A stretch of DNA of 64,000 bases from Austropuccinia psidii. Its lineage: Eukaryota; Basidiomycota; Pucciniomycetes; Pucciniales; Sphaerophragmiaceae. The DNA is taken from contig JALGQZ010000003.1 of assembly GCA_023105745.1 (NCBI GenBank), positions 43,238,185 to 43,302,184 on the forward strand, in the 5' to 3' direction. A program made the translations under genes and the position numbers. The notes under the pieces are model-generated. The model searched no databases and was not told the DNA's origin. It was given only the letters and a program-made list of their open reading frames with translations. Of this stretch, positions 44,775 to 58,873 are shown piece by piece. Each line of letters begins with the position of its first letter. Positions within the stretch are counted from its first letter, which is position 1.

Positions 44775-47250
44775 ATTCTCCAGTTTCTACTAATTCTTTG
44801 ATATGATATTAGCCTTTTCAAATTAAGATCTCCACTAATTGTAAAGGAAATAAATGATGAATCTTGTGCTTTGGTACTTCATTGCATCTAAAGAATAATA
44901 TTCTCAGTTGAAGAACCATTGAGTTGAGTGGTTTAATCTTCTACTTGTCTTTTCCTGCTAATTACTGTAATTTATCAACAAAATTGGCTGAAATCCTCAT
45001 AATTTCTCAAATGGTAAGGTTTATCCTTTGTTGCATAATTTGCTTGATAATATTGTCAATTTCTGATTTGGGATAAACTTGTTTCTTCTTATGCTTTTCA
45101 AATTTGTTAATTTTCATTTTTATTGGCAAAATTTCAAGTTTTCTTCTCAGGTTGGTCTGGTTTTTGAATATTTGATTTTTGAAATTTGATAGGTATTATT
45201 ACTCTTTCTTATTCTTTTCATTTTTAAACGTAGGTTTCTGGAAAATATTCTTTCTTCTTTGTATTTAGAGCTTTCTTTTGAGCTTTTCTTTCCACTCTTT
45301 TTTTGGTCTTCCTTAGTCTAATGTGTGATTAAAAGGGGCCATTCACTGAGGAAATGGTAGGTGGTTTTAAATTTGACCAATCTTCTACATTTGCAATTGA
45401 GGTTTATTTATATTATGAATTCTTTTCATTTTCCTTGACTTCTTCTTCTTTTTTTTTGCTTTGAAAACAAGTTTTTCCATAAATATCTTGTTAAATTCTG
45501 CTTGTTCCTTTGAGAAATTCCTGACTATGTCCTTAGAACTTTCATTTCTTTCTATAGGAACACCCTGATGGTAAATAGGTAAGATGATCCTTGCTCTCTG
45601 ATAATTATTCTTTCTGAATCCTCAGCAAGGTCAGTTAATCTAATTTCTTAAGGGCCATATTACTTGCCATAATGAAATTTTAATGGTGGTCTTGGAGCCA
45701 TTTTAGCTGGAATGTATGGTTGGTATCTGAACAAAAATGGTGGTAAGGGATTCCTTGGTCTGTATGGCTGATTAGTTTCAGAAATTATTTTCTCTTGATT
45801 ATTTTTTCAGTTTCCTCCTGGTGTGTTAACAGTCTATTAATGATTTCTTAGTTTATTTGAGGCTCTGTTTTTAGACTATCTTCCTTCATTTATTGATTTA
45901 GATTCTTTCTGTAGAGGAAAATTGATCATGTGGGTGAGTTCTTTTACTTGTTCAAAGACTTAATACCAGCTTTCATCCCCAAATATTGTATTCCTTTCTG
46001 GAGTATTTGGTTTAATTTTATTTTTTGAATATGTATGTTGGCATCCAATTCCTATTCAATTTATATTCTCAAAAAATCCAATATTAAAATGATGTAGCCT
46101 CTAACCAAGGCTTAAACCATTGCTCTGTTTTTAATCATTTATTGTAAAGTTAATTTTGAACAACAGTCAAAAGGCTGGCCAAACTGTGTTGTTTATGGTT
46201 GATATAGACGTTAATATGTTTTTATCTCTAGAGGTAAGCTATCATTTCTTCATATCCCCCAATAAAACTTCTGTACTCATTCATCTTTCTTATTCCACCT
46301 TCTTGTTGAGTTTTTGTAAATAATCAAGCGCTTGAGGATAATATGCATGTTCTTTCAGAGGAAAGCTTTCTCCATCTTCTTTTCATATTCATTCTCAATT
46401 TCTTCCAATTAGCTGTTTCATATCTTGTCATTCCTTGAATAAAAGAGCTGATCTCTTCATCTTTTATCCAAAATGCTATTTTTCTTGCAATTTCTCTTCC
46501 ACTTTCTCCTTAAATCTCTGCAATATTTTCCAAATCATTGATAAATATTTAAGCATCCTTCCCATCAAACCACATATTCTAGTCCTTGGCTCTGATCTTC
46601 ACTATTTTCTTAGTGTTTCTTAAAGTTTCTTGATGAAATGGAGTTGGGATTTAGGCAGATATTTTGACCCTTATTGGGAAAGGACTTTATGTTTTTATGT
46701 ATATTTCTATTATGTGGCCATGGGCATCCAATAAGTTGTGGGTGGTATATTCAGCCTAAATGATCTTTGAAGGTTGATCTGTTTTTCAAGTTGAATTTTC
46801 TTTTGAGTATAGATTTATGATTTTCTCTTCCCTTACTTTTTTATTAATTCCAGAAGTTCTTCAATTCCTGAAGCTTTTTTGGTTAGTGTTTTCTGCTGTA
46901 GAAATTTCTTTTTGTCCTTGGAAAGTGTCTTCATTAAGGTTTTATTCCTTGATTTCTTCAATTCTGGAAAGTAATTCTGATTATATTTTATTTATTTTAT
47001 TTCTTTCAAGAAGATCAAGGAAATATTTTTCTACAACCCTCAAGTGCCTTTAATTGGCTCTTGGTGTGGCAATTTGAAATTTAAAATATCTTCTTCATTC
47101 CTCCTCTAGTCCTGCTTCTTGTTTGGGCGGATAATGATAATAGTAAGAGCTGGTTGATGATTGAGACTCTTGAGATGTTTATTTTAATTATTAGATTCCA
47201 GTTTTTTATAGAAAAAAAATATTTTAATTAAATGAATTTTTCATTCTTGG
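44775..47250 (-). pseudogene. Element C gag, decayed, with start of protease
   Basis: Pieces in gag order can be read on the minus strand: SSYYYYYPPKQEAGLEEE near 47110-47190; a charged coiled-coil region; WFDGKDA and FINDLENIAEI, then RKIAFWIKDEEISSFIQG; MTRYETANWKKLRMNMKRRW starting at 46431; a zinc-knuckle position with lost Cys near 45670; LAEDSERIIIREQGSSYLF; INLTI*EIMRISANFVDKL near 45000; and finally ELVETGE at 44775-44795, where the protease D-[ST]-G is expected. From memory this matches a gag type common in rust Ty3 elements. Dozens of stops and frameshifts mean it is old. Confidence 0.6.
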
Positions 47251-47301
47251 TAAGATGATTTTGATTGATTGATTGTTGAAGCTTCAGGTTGAATATGCCA
47301 T

Positions 47302-47314
47302 TGTTGGGACACCA
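47302..47314 (-). other. Candidate primer-binding site of element C
   Basis: On the minus strand TGGTGTCCCAACA starts at 47314, upstream of element C gag. It begins with TGG, as expected for pairing with a tRNA CCA end, and resembles the TGGTGCCCGAAC-type sites of Ty3 elements. It is 12 bases from the proposed LTR end at 47327. Confidence 0.45.
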
Positions 47315-47326
47315 GATTTATTAGCT

Positions 47327-49283
47327 TGTATTGTGTGAGATTGAAAGGAGGAAGTACCTGAAGATGTAAATCACAGTTAACTATTCTTTCATTTGTAATA
47401 ACTCTGGTAACCAAGGTTTTCTATGGTTCATTTTCTGCCACTCCTAAAATACTGAAAAAATTTCCTTGGAGGTTTCAGAAAAAAATAAAATAAGTACATG
47501 AATTTACAACTGAAAAAGACAAAATTCAAAAGTCTCATATCAGACCTTTTAAGTATATAATGATAAAATTATAATGTGAGATAGATGGTTAATCTACAGA
47601 GTTTCAGTTAAGTACTTGTCTGTGTAGTAATTATTTCTTTTGAAATTGGATTGAGTTTCTTCTTCTTGGTGATGAAATGTTGCTAAGATGTGTGTTTTCA
47701 GATGTTTTGGGAAACTTAATGATTCCTGGTAAGCTTGATTTTATTAAGCTCAAGTAATCATAGGATAAAAAAGTTTTGATAAGGGTTTAATATTTCTTTA
47801 TCAGCCTGTAATAATAAGATAAAAAGAGTATTTTTTTAGGTTTAGAAGGTAATATTCCTTGACATTGAATATTTAAAGGGTTAAGCTAGCTTTAGTTCTT
47901 GGTAAATGTTGTTTTCTCAACTGGAGAAAGTATTTTTGTTACAAAAGTGTTCCTAATATTGGCTTCTGGATAAATTTTTCAAGCCTGATATTCCACTGAG
48001 CTTAGCTACTGGGAATGTTTTTCACTATAATATACTAGGATACCTCAAATGTGAGGAATGACTTATTCCTGTACTTAAGCTATGAAGTGCATGGGGGTAT
48101 TTTGATCTTTGGTGAATAGAGCCCTTCTATTCCTATCTTTTGAGATCTCAGGGGGAACTACATGTGATATGTCTTTCCCAAGTTTAATTCCTCCTGATTT
48201 CATTATTTTACTTTTTTTGTTTTATTCTTCCATTGCATGCTTGAAGTGAATGAAGTCTTAGTAATAATTTCTCTTCTGCACAGCCTCAATCTTGTCACAT
48301 AACTCCTTTTGGTGAGTTCGTTATGACATGATATTTTTTTCTTTCCCTTGCATTCATGAGTTTATTTCATCTTTTCATGGAATTTCCCTTTTGAACATCC
48401 TCATTTATGTTTCATTATATGATTTTGGTTGTGTCACTATCACATGATCACTTTGGATTTCTTTTTCATATGTTGTATTTTAGGCTTGGTATAAGTGGCT
48501 GTGCCATTTATAAAGGTTTTATGGCTGTGTTTCTTCTTTTTTTGTAATTTAAACTGAGTTCAGGTAATAATTTGTTTCACCCATGGATTTCCTGGTGTGA
48601 TTCTTATAGTTTGACACATGCTGTGCATAGTAATTTGGTTAATCTTCAAAAAATTGGTATGTCTGTGTAAGTCATGTGGCTGAGATTCAAATAAGGGTGG
48701 GTAGCCCTACACCTTGTTTATTCTTGCTTTCATGATGTGATTAGTGGTGTAAAGAATCTTGATTTTGATTTTCTATATGTCAAATAAGGTTATTTATTTC
48801 CTTTAATTTGCTTTGATGCCTATTTCCTACCAAATTTTGGGCTGTTATCATGTTTCAAGTGGGGTATCCCTGTTTCTGTTCTGGATATTACTTTCAGGAA
48901 TTCCAGTGGGTTTATCTTTTCATCGTGTGACTCTCCTTGTGTCTGAATGAAAGTTATATATATAATCTATGCAGGTGTCATTTGGTTGCTGCATGAATTC
49001 AGTGGTGATGTGGAGGTTGTGTAATTTACGAGGTGGAACCTTCCTTTTTGTAGCTGTTTTGCTATATTCCACTCAATATGCATGGTTAAATTTGTCTTTT
49101 TTCAACACATACACTTAATTTTGGTACCTATGCCATGGTTTTGTGGACAAACTAAAGCTTCTTGACTTAAAGTTTACATTTTGGTGTAAAAGCTGAATGT
49201 AATTCTGCCTGCGGGTGGAATTTGCTTCTTTTTTTGGGTGCTATGAGCTTGAGCCTGATGAAAATATGGTATGGAGTACCACA
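47327..49283 (-). repeat. Putative upstream LTR of element C
   Basis: This stretch is less AT-biased than its surroundings, lies directly upstream of the candidate primer site, starts TGTATTGTGTGAG (plus strand) and could end in GGTATGGAGTACCACA. No second copy was found in the window, so boundaries are guesses. Confidence 0.3.
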
Positions 49284-52200
49284 ATATACTTTTGAAATAA
49301 TGTGTCAGACTATAGAAGAATTTATTTATTTTCCCATTCTTTCTTTTTATTTTAGAGTATCTCTACTTCTATATTAAGCATATTTACCATTAAATAAACA
49401 AGTATAGAATCAAAGCTTCTGATTTCAAATCACATTAAATAATAGATATAGATAGCTCTTTTAAAATTTGAGAAATCTCACATCACAATTGAGAAATATT
49501 TCATAAATATAAACATTGACACTCAGTATACACCCTATGGTCATTTTTTTGTATTTTACTTCTTAACTCTTATAAGTAGATCTGTACTCATATCAATTTT
49601 TTTCAATCCTTTTCTTGATTAATAAAAAAGAAATATTTTTATACAAGTTTTTCTTTAGAATTAAGCCTCTCTTGTAGATTGTTTTTTGGATAATCCCTTT
49701 TTTGAAAAAAATATATATATTCTACTTTTTCTTCCTAATATAGTTAGAAATGAGAAATCCAATGAATTGTTACTTGTAGAGCTCATTAAATTGCTCTTTT
49801 AAGCTTCAATAAGCTTATAAAAATATTTTGAGAAAAGTAAAAGTGATTAATTTGCAATTAAAGCTTCATGACCACACTTTACAATCTTACTATTCTCATC
49901 AAATGACAGTATTTAATAGTTAATCAAGATCACTTGATAAACTTAACTCACTTAATATTCCCATATATTTCTAATTTTTATCAATATCCAAGCTCAATAG
50001 CATCTTCTAGGTGCTTTTTACATCATTTAAGTCAAATGAAGTTCTACATTATAAATTATTTCATTAAAACAAGAATCTATGTCTGTAGTTTTTTCTCAGT
50101 AGCTGATCTAATGACCATATTGTTTTCTCATTTTGATTCAATTATTGTTATGTAAAAACATATTTTATTATATATATCTTACCTTCTGAGGAGCCAAGCT
50201 CAGTTAAAAATCTTTCATCATCTCAATAATTTTCTATTATCAAAATCACTCTTTCTCCAGATTATATTACTCCAAAAGAATCAATCATAAATATATCTTG
50301 TCTCCATAACGGTGATTATAGTTTTATCATCAAAATTTTAATTTTATCATAATATTTCAGTCCAGACTCTTATTACATATCTTGCCTAAGTATATTCTTC
50401 AATAACTTTGAGTTTCTATTTTGGTAAATTTGACAAGCTATCTGTATTATTCTTTTATTTATCTGGTTCAAGGCCTCAAATAAACCTTGTGAGGTTGACT
50501 TATTCAAACTATTATTAAAGTTTCTAAATTAATCTTTCTGGTAAAGAAACCCTAAATAACTGAAACATTTCCTGAAGCCCAAGCCCAGATGATTCAGAGC
50601 TAGAGGAAGGGAAGTCCAGAACTCTTTATCACACAAAAAGATTAAGAGCCAAATTTATCAGCATCGATTCCAAACTATTTTTGTATTTTTCCTATAAAGC
50701 TACTTCCTCGTTTTTCCCACAGTGGGATATTCATGGAAACTGAAAAAAAGTAAACTTAAAAAACATACATCTCACCAACAGCTCAAAGAAAGAAATAATT
50801 ATATATATGATTTGTAGACAAGTTATATAAGAGGATTGTAAGCTCAATACGCAATTAAGATAACAAACTTTGGAGCTAATTTTAGTGACTAATGGGAGAA
50901 GAAGCCTATTTAGGAGGAAATCACAAGTAAATTTTTTCAAATTTTTCGAAATAATGCTTTATTCAAAGGTTCTGGGGTGTACTATCTTCCCCTCCAAATA
51001 TAGTAAATAATCTCCCTACAGAGCTCACAAGTCAATATTAAAGATATTGGATTTGAAATTGGAAACATATCATTTAGAAGAATCAACAATACCTATCATA
51101 TAATTATGAAAGTAATTTTTAGGGTAAAAAAACATCAAATTCAATTTTTGAATAATAATATGAAGTAATATAAAGGTATGAAGTTAATTATACAAGATTT
51201 TCACCTACTATAATTGTATAATGGTAATAATATATAGAAAATATTATTTTTTATATATTTTTATACTTCTTCAAGGCTTAAAAATATTTTTTTTCAATTA
51301 AAAGGTAATATGGAAATAAGGTATTTAATAATATCAGGGAAGGGTATAGCTTAACACCAAATATTCTACTTATTTAGTATCAGATTCATATATTATAATA
51401 TAACTGCTAGATATTTTGTTATAGTATATACTTGTAAGGTTGTTTTAATAAGAATGTTTTCCTTCAATATGTAAATATCGTGGGGACAAAATTGATACTA
51501 TGAAATTGGATACTTAAAACCTAGCTATAAGACTTATAATCTAGACACAGGGTGGATTAAAAATATAATTTGGACCTTCTGAAAACTAAATTTTACTATC
51601 AATCACCATTAATGAAGAAACAGGGATATAATAATTTGATAATAGAATTAAGCTATGGATTAATTATGCTCTCTCTTAGTATCTAATCTCCATAAAGGAG
51701 AGAGGACTTTAATTTATGTGATTTGGGCTGCTAATTAAGGAAAGAAAAAATAAGAAAATGTAATTTTTACTTCTTTTGGCTGGGATCATTTTTTTTGGTT
51801 CTTACTCAAATGATATCATCTTCCAAGGTATTGAACCACTTTTAGTTACTATTATGTAATCTGAGATATTTGTTCATTTATGGAATTTATGGAACCTTAT
51901 CTTCAGCTCATCAAACCACTATTATTGATAATCATATCATTTAGCCAAAACTTTTGTCTAAGCTTTTGATGGTGCCATTTTATGAGGGCAGCACACCAAT
52001 TCTGAGGGTTTCTAATGTGATTTTAGCCTTATCAGGTTCATAAGCTATGGAATCCTGGCTGTAATACTGTCTTTATTAAGAGTACTTCTGTATTCCAATA
52101 ATATATTTTATGAATATTTAATTTTGGTATAACAAGTTATTCCGACCTATTCATTCTTTGGTATTTTTTGGTTTTTATTCATGAATACATACCCTCATAA

Positions 52201-55200
52201 TATGGTGTTTTCGTAATTGAGTACAGCTAAATTAAAACTAAGTTCCTCTGAAAATGGTTATTTATTCTCCAATTTGATTCCCTTAATCTGTAGCTGTGGC
52301 TTTTTGACATAAAGATTTCTTTAAATCTAAACTGAAGACTTCATTATCCTAAAAATTAAAAAATACTCTTGAATCTGATCAAAAAAGGAATTGAGTACCA
52401 AAATTCGAGTATATATCATTTAGAATTTAATTTTCCAGAAACAGCTACAATGATACAAAAATTTTAGAAACTTGTTATGTATTTAATTAGGTCAAATACT
52501 ATCATTATTGCTACAAAATACTTATAACCTATCATAAAAGATGAGTGTTATGTATAAGATATCCAGAATAAAGTTTTAAATAAGTTACACATAAATGATA
52601 TGGATTTATACTTGAGTTGGATATATATATCATACCTAAATAATTAAAGTATCATAATTCAAATCATGAGGCTTCCATGTAGATTATTGGAGATATTATA
52701 CCACATTCAGCTACATATATACATTGAATATTTTATTTTTAAGCTGTGCGTGCAACTGTAAGATTTGAAATATGGAGAAGGAATATTTGATATTATATGT
52801 ATTTTTACATAAATCACATGGAACTGAAAGTAAAACGCACAATACAAAATCAACTTTTCATTCATATCCTATGTGATTTAGGAAGAGCATTCATAAAATA
52901 ATAAGTAGTAGTAACTCTCTACATTCACATTCCCTTTGTATGAAGTGTTTCTTGAGCTTCAATATATATTACCCAGTATAGGGGAAATCAAAGCCCTAAA
53001 TTGATACATGATAAAATGATTCCTACATCTTATCACATATTTATTGGTACATTCAATCAATTAATATTCAATAACAGCTTTTATTAATGAAGTCTCTGAC
53101 TAAATATGTAAAACAATGTAATGTAATATATATGTTTTCAAATAATTCACAAAACTAGATAACGTTACATAGCCACAAGATTAACACATCCTTACAAGTA
53201 AAAAAAACATCAATTCTTCATAAGAAAATGTTAAGAGTATAAATGCACAAGGTAAACTGAACTAATTTCGGACCAAATAATTTCTCCACCTTATTGCATC
53301 ACAAAAAAAAATGTATAAAATGAATTTTCAAAAACAGCTTTTATCAAGAAGAATTCTTACTAAAACTGTAAAACCTCATACACTTTCTGCACCTTATTCC
53401 ACTATAAACAAATATATCTCACAATTCAATAATATTAAGCCCAATTTTACTGTATTAAACTTAGAAACCAAACTGACACCATATCATATGTTAAACTTAT
53501 TAAAAATTCAAATGTCAGCTCATATTATTCACATAAGGAAATTTAAAACAGATGAATATCTCAATTATTTACAAAGAACTTAAAGTTTTTCACTCCATAT
53601 GGGCAGAAGCCTTACACATATACTACATATTCAAGTAAAAAAATCGAATAAATTTTAAAATCTCTTTTTTAAGCTACACCATAAATGATTTGCAGGGAGC
53701 TTCATTCAAAATCGATATCTTCACTTTACTCAGAGGATGTGTACTAAAGAATTATTTATTTAAATATTACTTTTCTCCACTTTATTCACGAAAATTAGAG
53801 CTCTCAACAATTACTATAGGTCATATATCTATATTATGCTACTTATGATAGCAAAATTCTTATTATATGATATATCTCCTATATATCATATTACTGATAA
53901 AAAAATACACATCGGAGAATATATAATTACTGTAATAAGAAGGAATCCAGAGAGTAACAATCAGTAACTATTTCTTATTTCTCCAAAATAGTCTCTGAAT
54001 AAAATAATAATAATTCAGGATAATCAACACTCATTAGCTAGAAGGACATTTGGAGCTATAGCTATATCTAAAAACTAAGTCACTTTTTCTCAGAAGGCTT
54101 ATTTTTTCATCAAAGTAGAAGTTACAAAAAAAAATAACAATATAATCTCATTTTTAATCTTATAGTTCTTATGGAGATTATTTGAATCAAACAGCTCTTT
54201 CAAATTTGAAATGGATCATAATCATCTATATAATAGCACATAGTATTATTTCATAAAAATATCCAGCATATTTTTATGTAATAATATTTATAATAGTAAT
54301 TAATTGGGCTTATATTGAAACAAGAGCATTAAATAAGTGCAGTAGCTTCATGATCAGATATTTATATTCAAAAAGACTAAAAAAAAGTTAAACAACTTTT
54401 CTATAGTCTCATTATCATATTACACAAAATAAATTGAATATAAATTATAAACTATATTAGTTTTGAGAAACTCATTAACTTCAATTTATATTAATCTTTT
54501 AAGATATCATAAGAAAATGAAATCAAAATATTTGAAAACATAGCTCGATTATAAGCTTCGATTAATTTGAAAGAGCTGAAATATTAGCACACCATATCTT
54601 TGTGTTTTATATAGGATATTTATCATTGAAGAGAAATCCTTTTTATTCATGATTATCGTCCTCAATTACAAGAAGCATACATTATTACTTAATATGCATA
54701 TTTCATCATGAATGAAAAATCTGAGGGAGAAACTAATAATTATTCTTTGATTTTTGATTCCAAATATTATTTCTCTTCTAATTTTCTAATTTTCAAATCT
54801 ATTTAGGTAGGTTATTTACTCTCATTTTGAGGAGTATCTATAGCTCCTTTCTTCCTATATTTTAGGCTTAATCAGATATTTAAGATGGCTTCATCACTCA
54901 TTTCTTCCTCAAAGTACCTCCTCGTTTTACCCCAAAAAAAAGGAGTTTCTAAAATGTGAATCCTTATATTCTAAAAGGGTATAAACTAGGAAATAGGCTT
55001 AATAATATATTTCTCTTCAGTATTTTTCAATGATAAATATATTTTATCTTTTATGGAATAATCATTACCAGGGATAATTTCAGAGCTAAAGGGTCTTTAG
55101 ATATTTTGGTAATTTTGTCCAAATTTGATGTGAAATGAGCCAATGCAAGGTTGATTTTAAACCGAGATAGATAATTTAGCTTATCTTATTAAACTGTACT

Positions 55201-58200
55201 GGTACACTAAAATAGATTTAATCTATTTATTTAATTGATTCATTGAAGAAAAACTTCAGATTCCTCCAATATTGAAACAAAAAAATTACTTACCCTGGAT
55301 AAATATCATTTCTAAAACATTTGATAAATGATCCATGTGGAATAGAAGAATGGCTCTAGTATTTCTCAGGGGTATCTCTCAAGATTTTTAGAAGTTGTAA
55401 TTAAGCTGAAAGGACAATTTAAACATAATATAAAGCTTTTCATGGTGTGAATATGATGAAACACACCTATAAAGATCCCAGCTTTGTGGATTTATTCCAC
55501 TTTACCATATGTATGAGAATCAAGAATGAAGTTATCAGATACCATCTCAAAAAAACCTAACTAATTTTTGGAATAATCTTCTTTTGACTCTTTTAATCTA
55601 TGAATATTTCTATTCCTAGTGAAGTTTTTTTAATGGCTTCAACTTACTAATTATCATTGGAAAAAATTAATAATAAGAAAATTATAATCAAAATACCATA
55701 AAACGACTATAGTGTTAAATTATTCATAAAAGAGAGATAATGCAAAAAATAATTTCTTAAGAACCTCAAATGTTGAAGTTATGGTTGAGAAAATAAATTG
55801 AAAAACTAAAACTTTCCATATATATTCAGTTTCATAATCCTAGTTTTTGTTTCTCTTTACCTCATGAATAGCTATGAAACAGAAATTAATGTTTTCTTTA
55901 TATATTAATCGATGATTCTCAACTTAAAATTAGTAATACTATGAGGTTTTATATAGAACTCTGGATAATATTGATATTAATCAATAGTACTATGACTCTC
56001 CTCAGTAGAAATACAATAGATTTAATGATCATAACCGCAAATTAATATAATTATCAAGAAATATTCATAAAGAGATTTGTATTATTGAAGAACTTAATAA
56101 TACAAACTGTGGTAATTATAATGAACTTTAATTCTTCTAAAATCATCATCGTCACTGAAAGCTATAATGATAAAAAATATAAAAGCTTTTAAAAAGAAAA
56201 TTATATGTATAGAATAATATTATTTATACAACTATAAATGATATGAATATTATTTAGAAATAATTAAACACACACACTTTGAAAAAGTATCTCATATATA
56301 GAAACTGTGAGATAAAAAATATAGATATACAGTGAAAAACTTAATTATAATATTTGTTTAAGAAAATAAGTCAAGCAGAAAAAGCTGTGGAATTGAATAT
56401 TTCTTATAAACTGAAAATATGCCTCAAAATTTATATTTTAAGGTATAAAAGAATTTCTTTATGAGAAAACATGATTAATGATTTTTTAGAGAAATTTTAA
56501 CACAAAAATTGTACATATCATAAAATAAATTATTGGTGATTCCCAAAACATAATCTGAATATTGATATTTCACATCTTCTTCACAATCTATCAAGAATTA
56601 AGGAACTAAGGAATTATTTCTGATAATATAATATTCTATACTTAAAAAGATATTTTTGATTTGAAATGTTTGGCAATTTGATTCATGATTATGAGAAAAA
56701 CAGTGATGACAGGTTTCCTTTATTCCTTCAACATCAGATCCCATGATAAGTAATAGATATATGGGTTATTTTGATATAAAATCTTAACAACCATACTTAC
56801 AAATAGAATTCGTGAAATAAGGACACTTATTTTGAATCTTATTTTTAAATCACCAGTGTTATCATTAACTCCAAGCAGCTTGAATCCTAATTTATAAGTC
56901 TTAATGATAGCTCTAATATTTATAACATAATGTTTTTATTCAATTTCTTTATTTTCAGAATTAAAAAATAAATTTCCAAAAAAATACCTTAAGATTTTAA
57001 TTTTTGAATTAATTTTCTAGAACTTATTTTTAAAAATTTGATTAAAGTTGAGGAGGGTCAACCCTGGGGTAATTACCACCTATTTCCCTTATAAGATTAG
57101 ATTTGTCCCTTTTCTATAAATATTAGAATATTTTCTAATGTTTGTTGAAATTTAAGACAAATCCATCAGGATTTGGATTTTCAATTAATGCTTAAATATA
57201 TTGCTTTTTTCCAATAATTTTTATAATTTTACACTAAACCTTAACCTTAGATAAGGTATAAATTAATTTTAAGATTATTCAAGCTTTTAAAGTTGTAAAA
57301 ACCTCCATTTGAAATAATTCAAAAGGAATTTATCCTCTGCTAAGCTTTAAATTCCTGTGAAATTGGGCAGAAACAAGATTATACTTCAATCTTTCAATTA
57401 AATCCCAAGATTAAATTTTATTTAAGGTTAGAGATCCTTCCATACAAAGTAGAGCCTTAATTGAATCATTTTATATCCCGAATTATGGGTACCCTTTACC
57501 CTTTTGACTTTCTTCCTTTGTTCCCCCACTTAATGTAAGATTACAACCTTTGTTATTTATTTAAATCCATAATCATGGTTTTAAAACCTTTTCAAGTAAT
57601 CTTTCAACTTATTTACCAGCTTCATGGAAATACTGAGCCAATAAAGTAACTAAGAACCACAATTTAATTTTGATACTTTTTTGATAAGTTAACCCATACA
57701 TGGTAGGGTATAAGTTTATAATTTACAATTTTTGAACAGCTTTTTGATTTTTCTTAGCTTTTCAGAGGAATTATTAGCTCTTATATAGCTCCTAAATAGA
57801 GTTATTTCGGGTATACTTACCTATGAGGTTACCCTATATTATTGGAAAAGCTGGTTTATTACTAGATTAATTTCTTAAAGAGTTATTTTTGGGCTTATCG
57901 GTATTTTATACATACCTCACAGGCTCAAAAATAGAAAGGAACTGTTTAAGGACTCATGGATATACAAGAAATCAATTGGGTAGAATATAATTTGGTTTAA
58001 AAGCTGATTTTAAAAGATTTTTTTGCAATATCAGAACAAATAATTGAAATATTTCAGAAAAAAAAATATAAGTATAAAAATAAAATAATTTACTAGTGAT
58101 AACACGGGTATGCAAGTTAATTAATATTTACTCAAAAAAGATCAATTTCAAAAGAATTAAAGACGAAATAAGATAAATCCAAGTTATCCTTGAGATATTT

Positions 58201-58873
58201 GGAAAACCATTATTGGTATTTAACTTCCTGAGAGGGGGAACACACAATATTTCTTTTGAAAATCTTCTTTAAATTATGGTTCCATCTGAAACAAATGAAT
58301 AACATCTTATCTTCCTTTTTAAAAGAGATAGCTTGAGGATGTATACTTTATTTATCAAATAAATGAGATATGTTTTTCCTTTTCTTTCTTTAGAATAACC
58401 AATCATGGCCTTTCTATTTTTATTTATTTTAACATGAACATGGGTAGTGAAGATTATCATTTATTTTTCTTAGTTTATCATTCATTATTTTTTATTCCAA
58501 CACCGCATACCTGGGTTTTCAAAAGAAACCCAAACTCCCATAATCGAGTCAAATTGATCCAATAATATTGAATAAAGCTCTTTTTTTAATTTAAAAACTA
58601 AATAACTTTCTCTCTGAACTCCACTTCTTGAGGAAAATACATTAATATCATAGCTATTTAATGAGAAATGTGTATTCTCTTTAAATATTAACTAATTAAG
58701 ATTAAATAATTATTTCATCACTAATTTTGGGTCTAAAAAGAAACCGAATACTTATTATATATATCTCAAAGTAATTTAGGAGGTAATTTGGATTCATGTT
58801 GGTGATATTGTAACACTATAGATCAATATACTTTTCATCCTCAAGAAATAATTTCTTAATAAAACTCCTTGGG
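49284..58873. other. AT-rich desert of about 9.6 kb
   Basis: No gene, LTR or transposon could be recognised on either strand. The 90-codon frame at 53311-53583 is Lys/Asn/Ile-rich and resembles nothing known. A slightly GC-richer patch at 57040-57900 has no frame. At 58100-58525 a short inverted GGTATGC repeat is present. It probably consists of very old, unrecognisable repeats. Confidence 0.55.

Noticed and set aside
53311..53583. 90-codon open frame in the AT desert
   Set aside because: Residue use follows base composition (Lys, Asn, Ile, Leu), no domain, no neighbours and no intron signals; a chance frame is more likely.
58100..58525. Possible small inverted-repeat element (GGTATGC arms)
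   Set aside because: Only about 11 of 14 terminal bases match and there is no target duplication; too weak to call.
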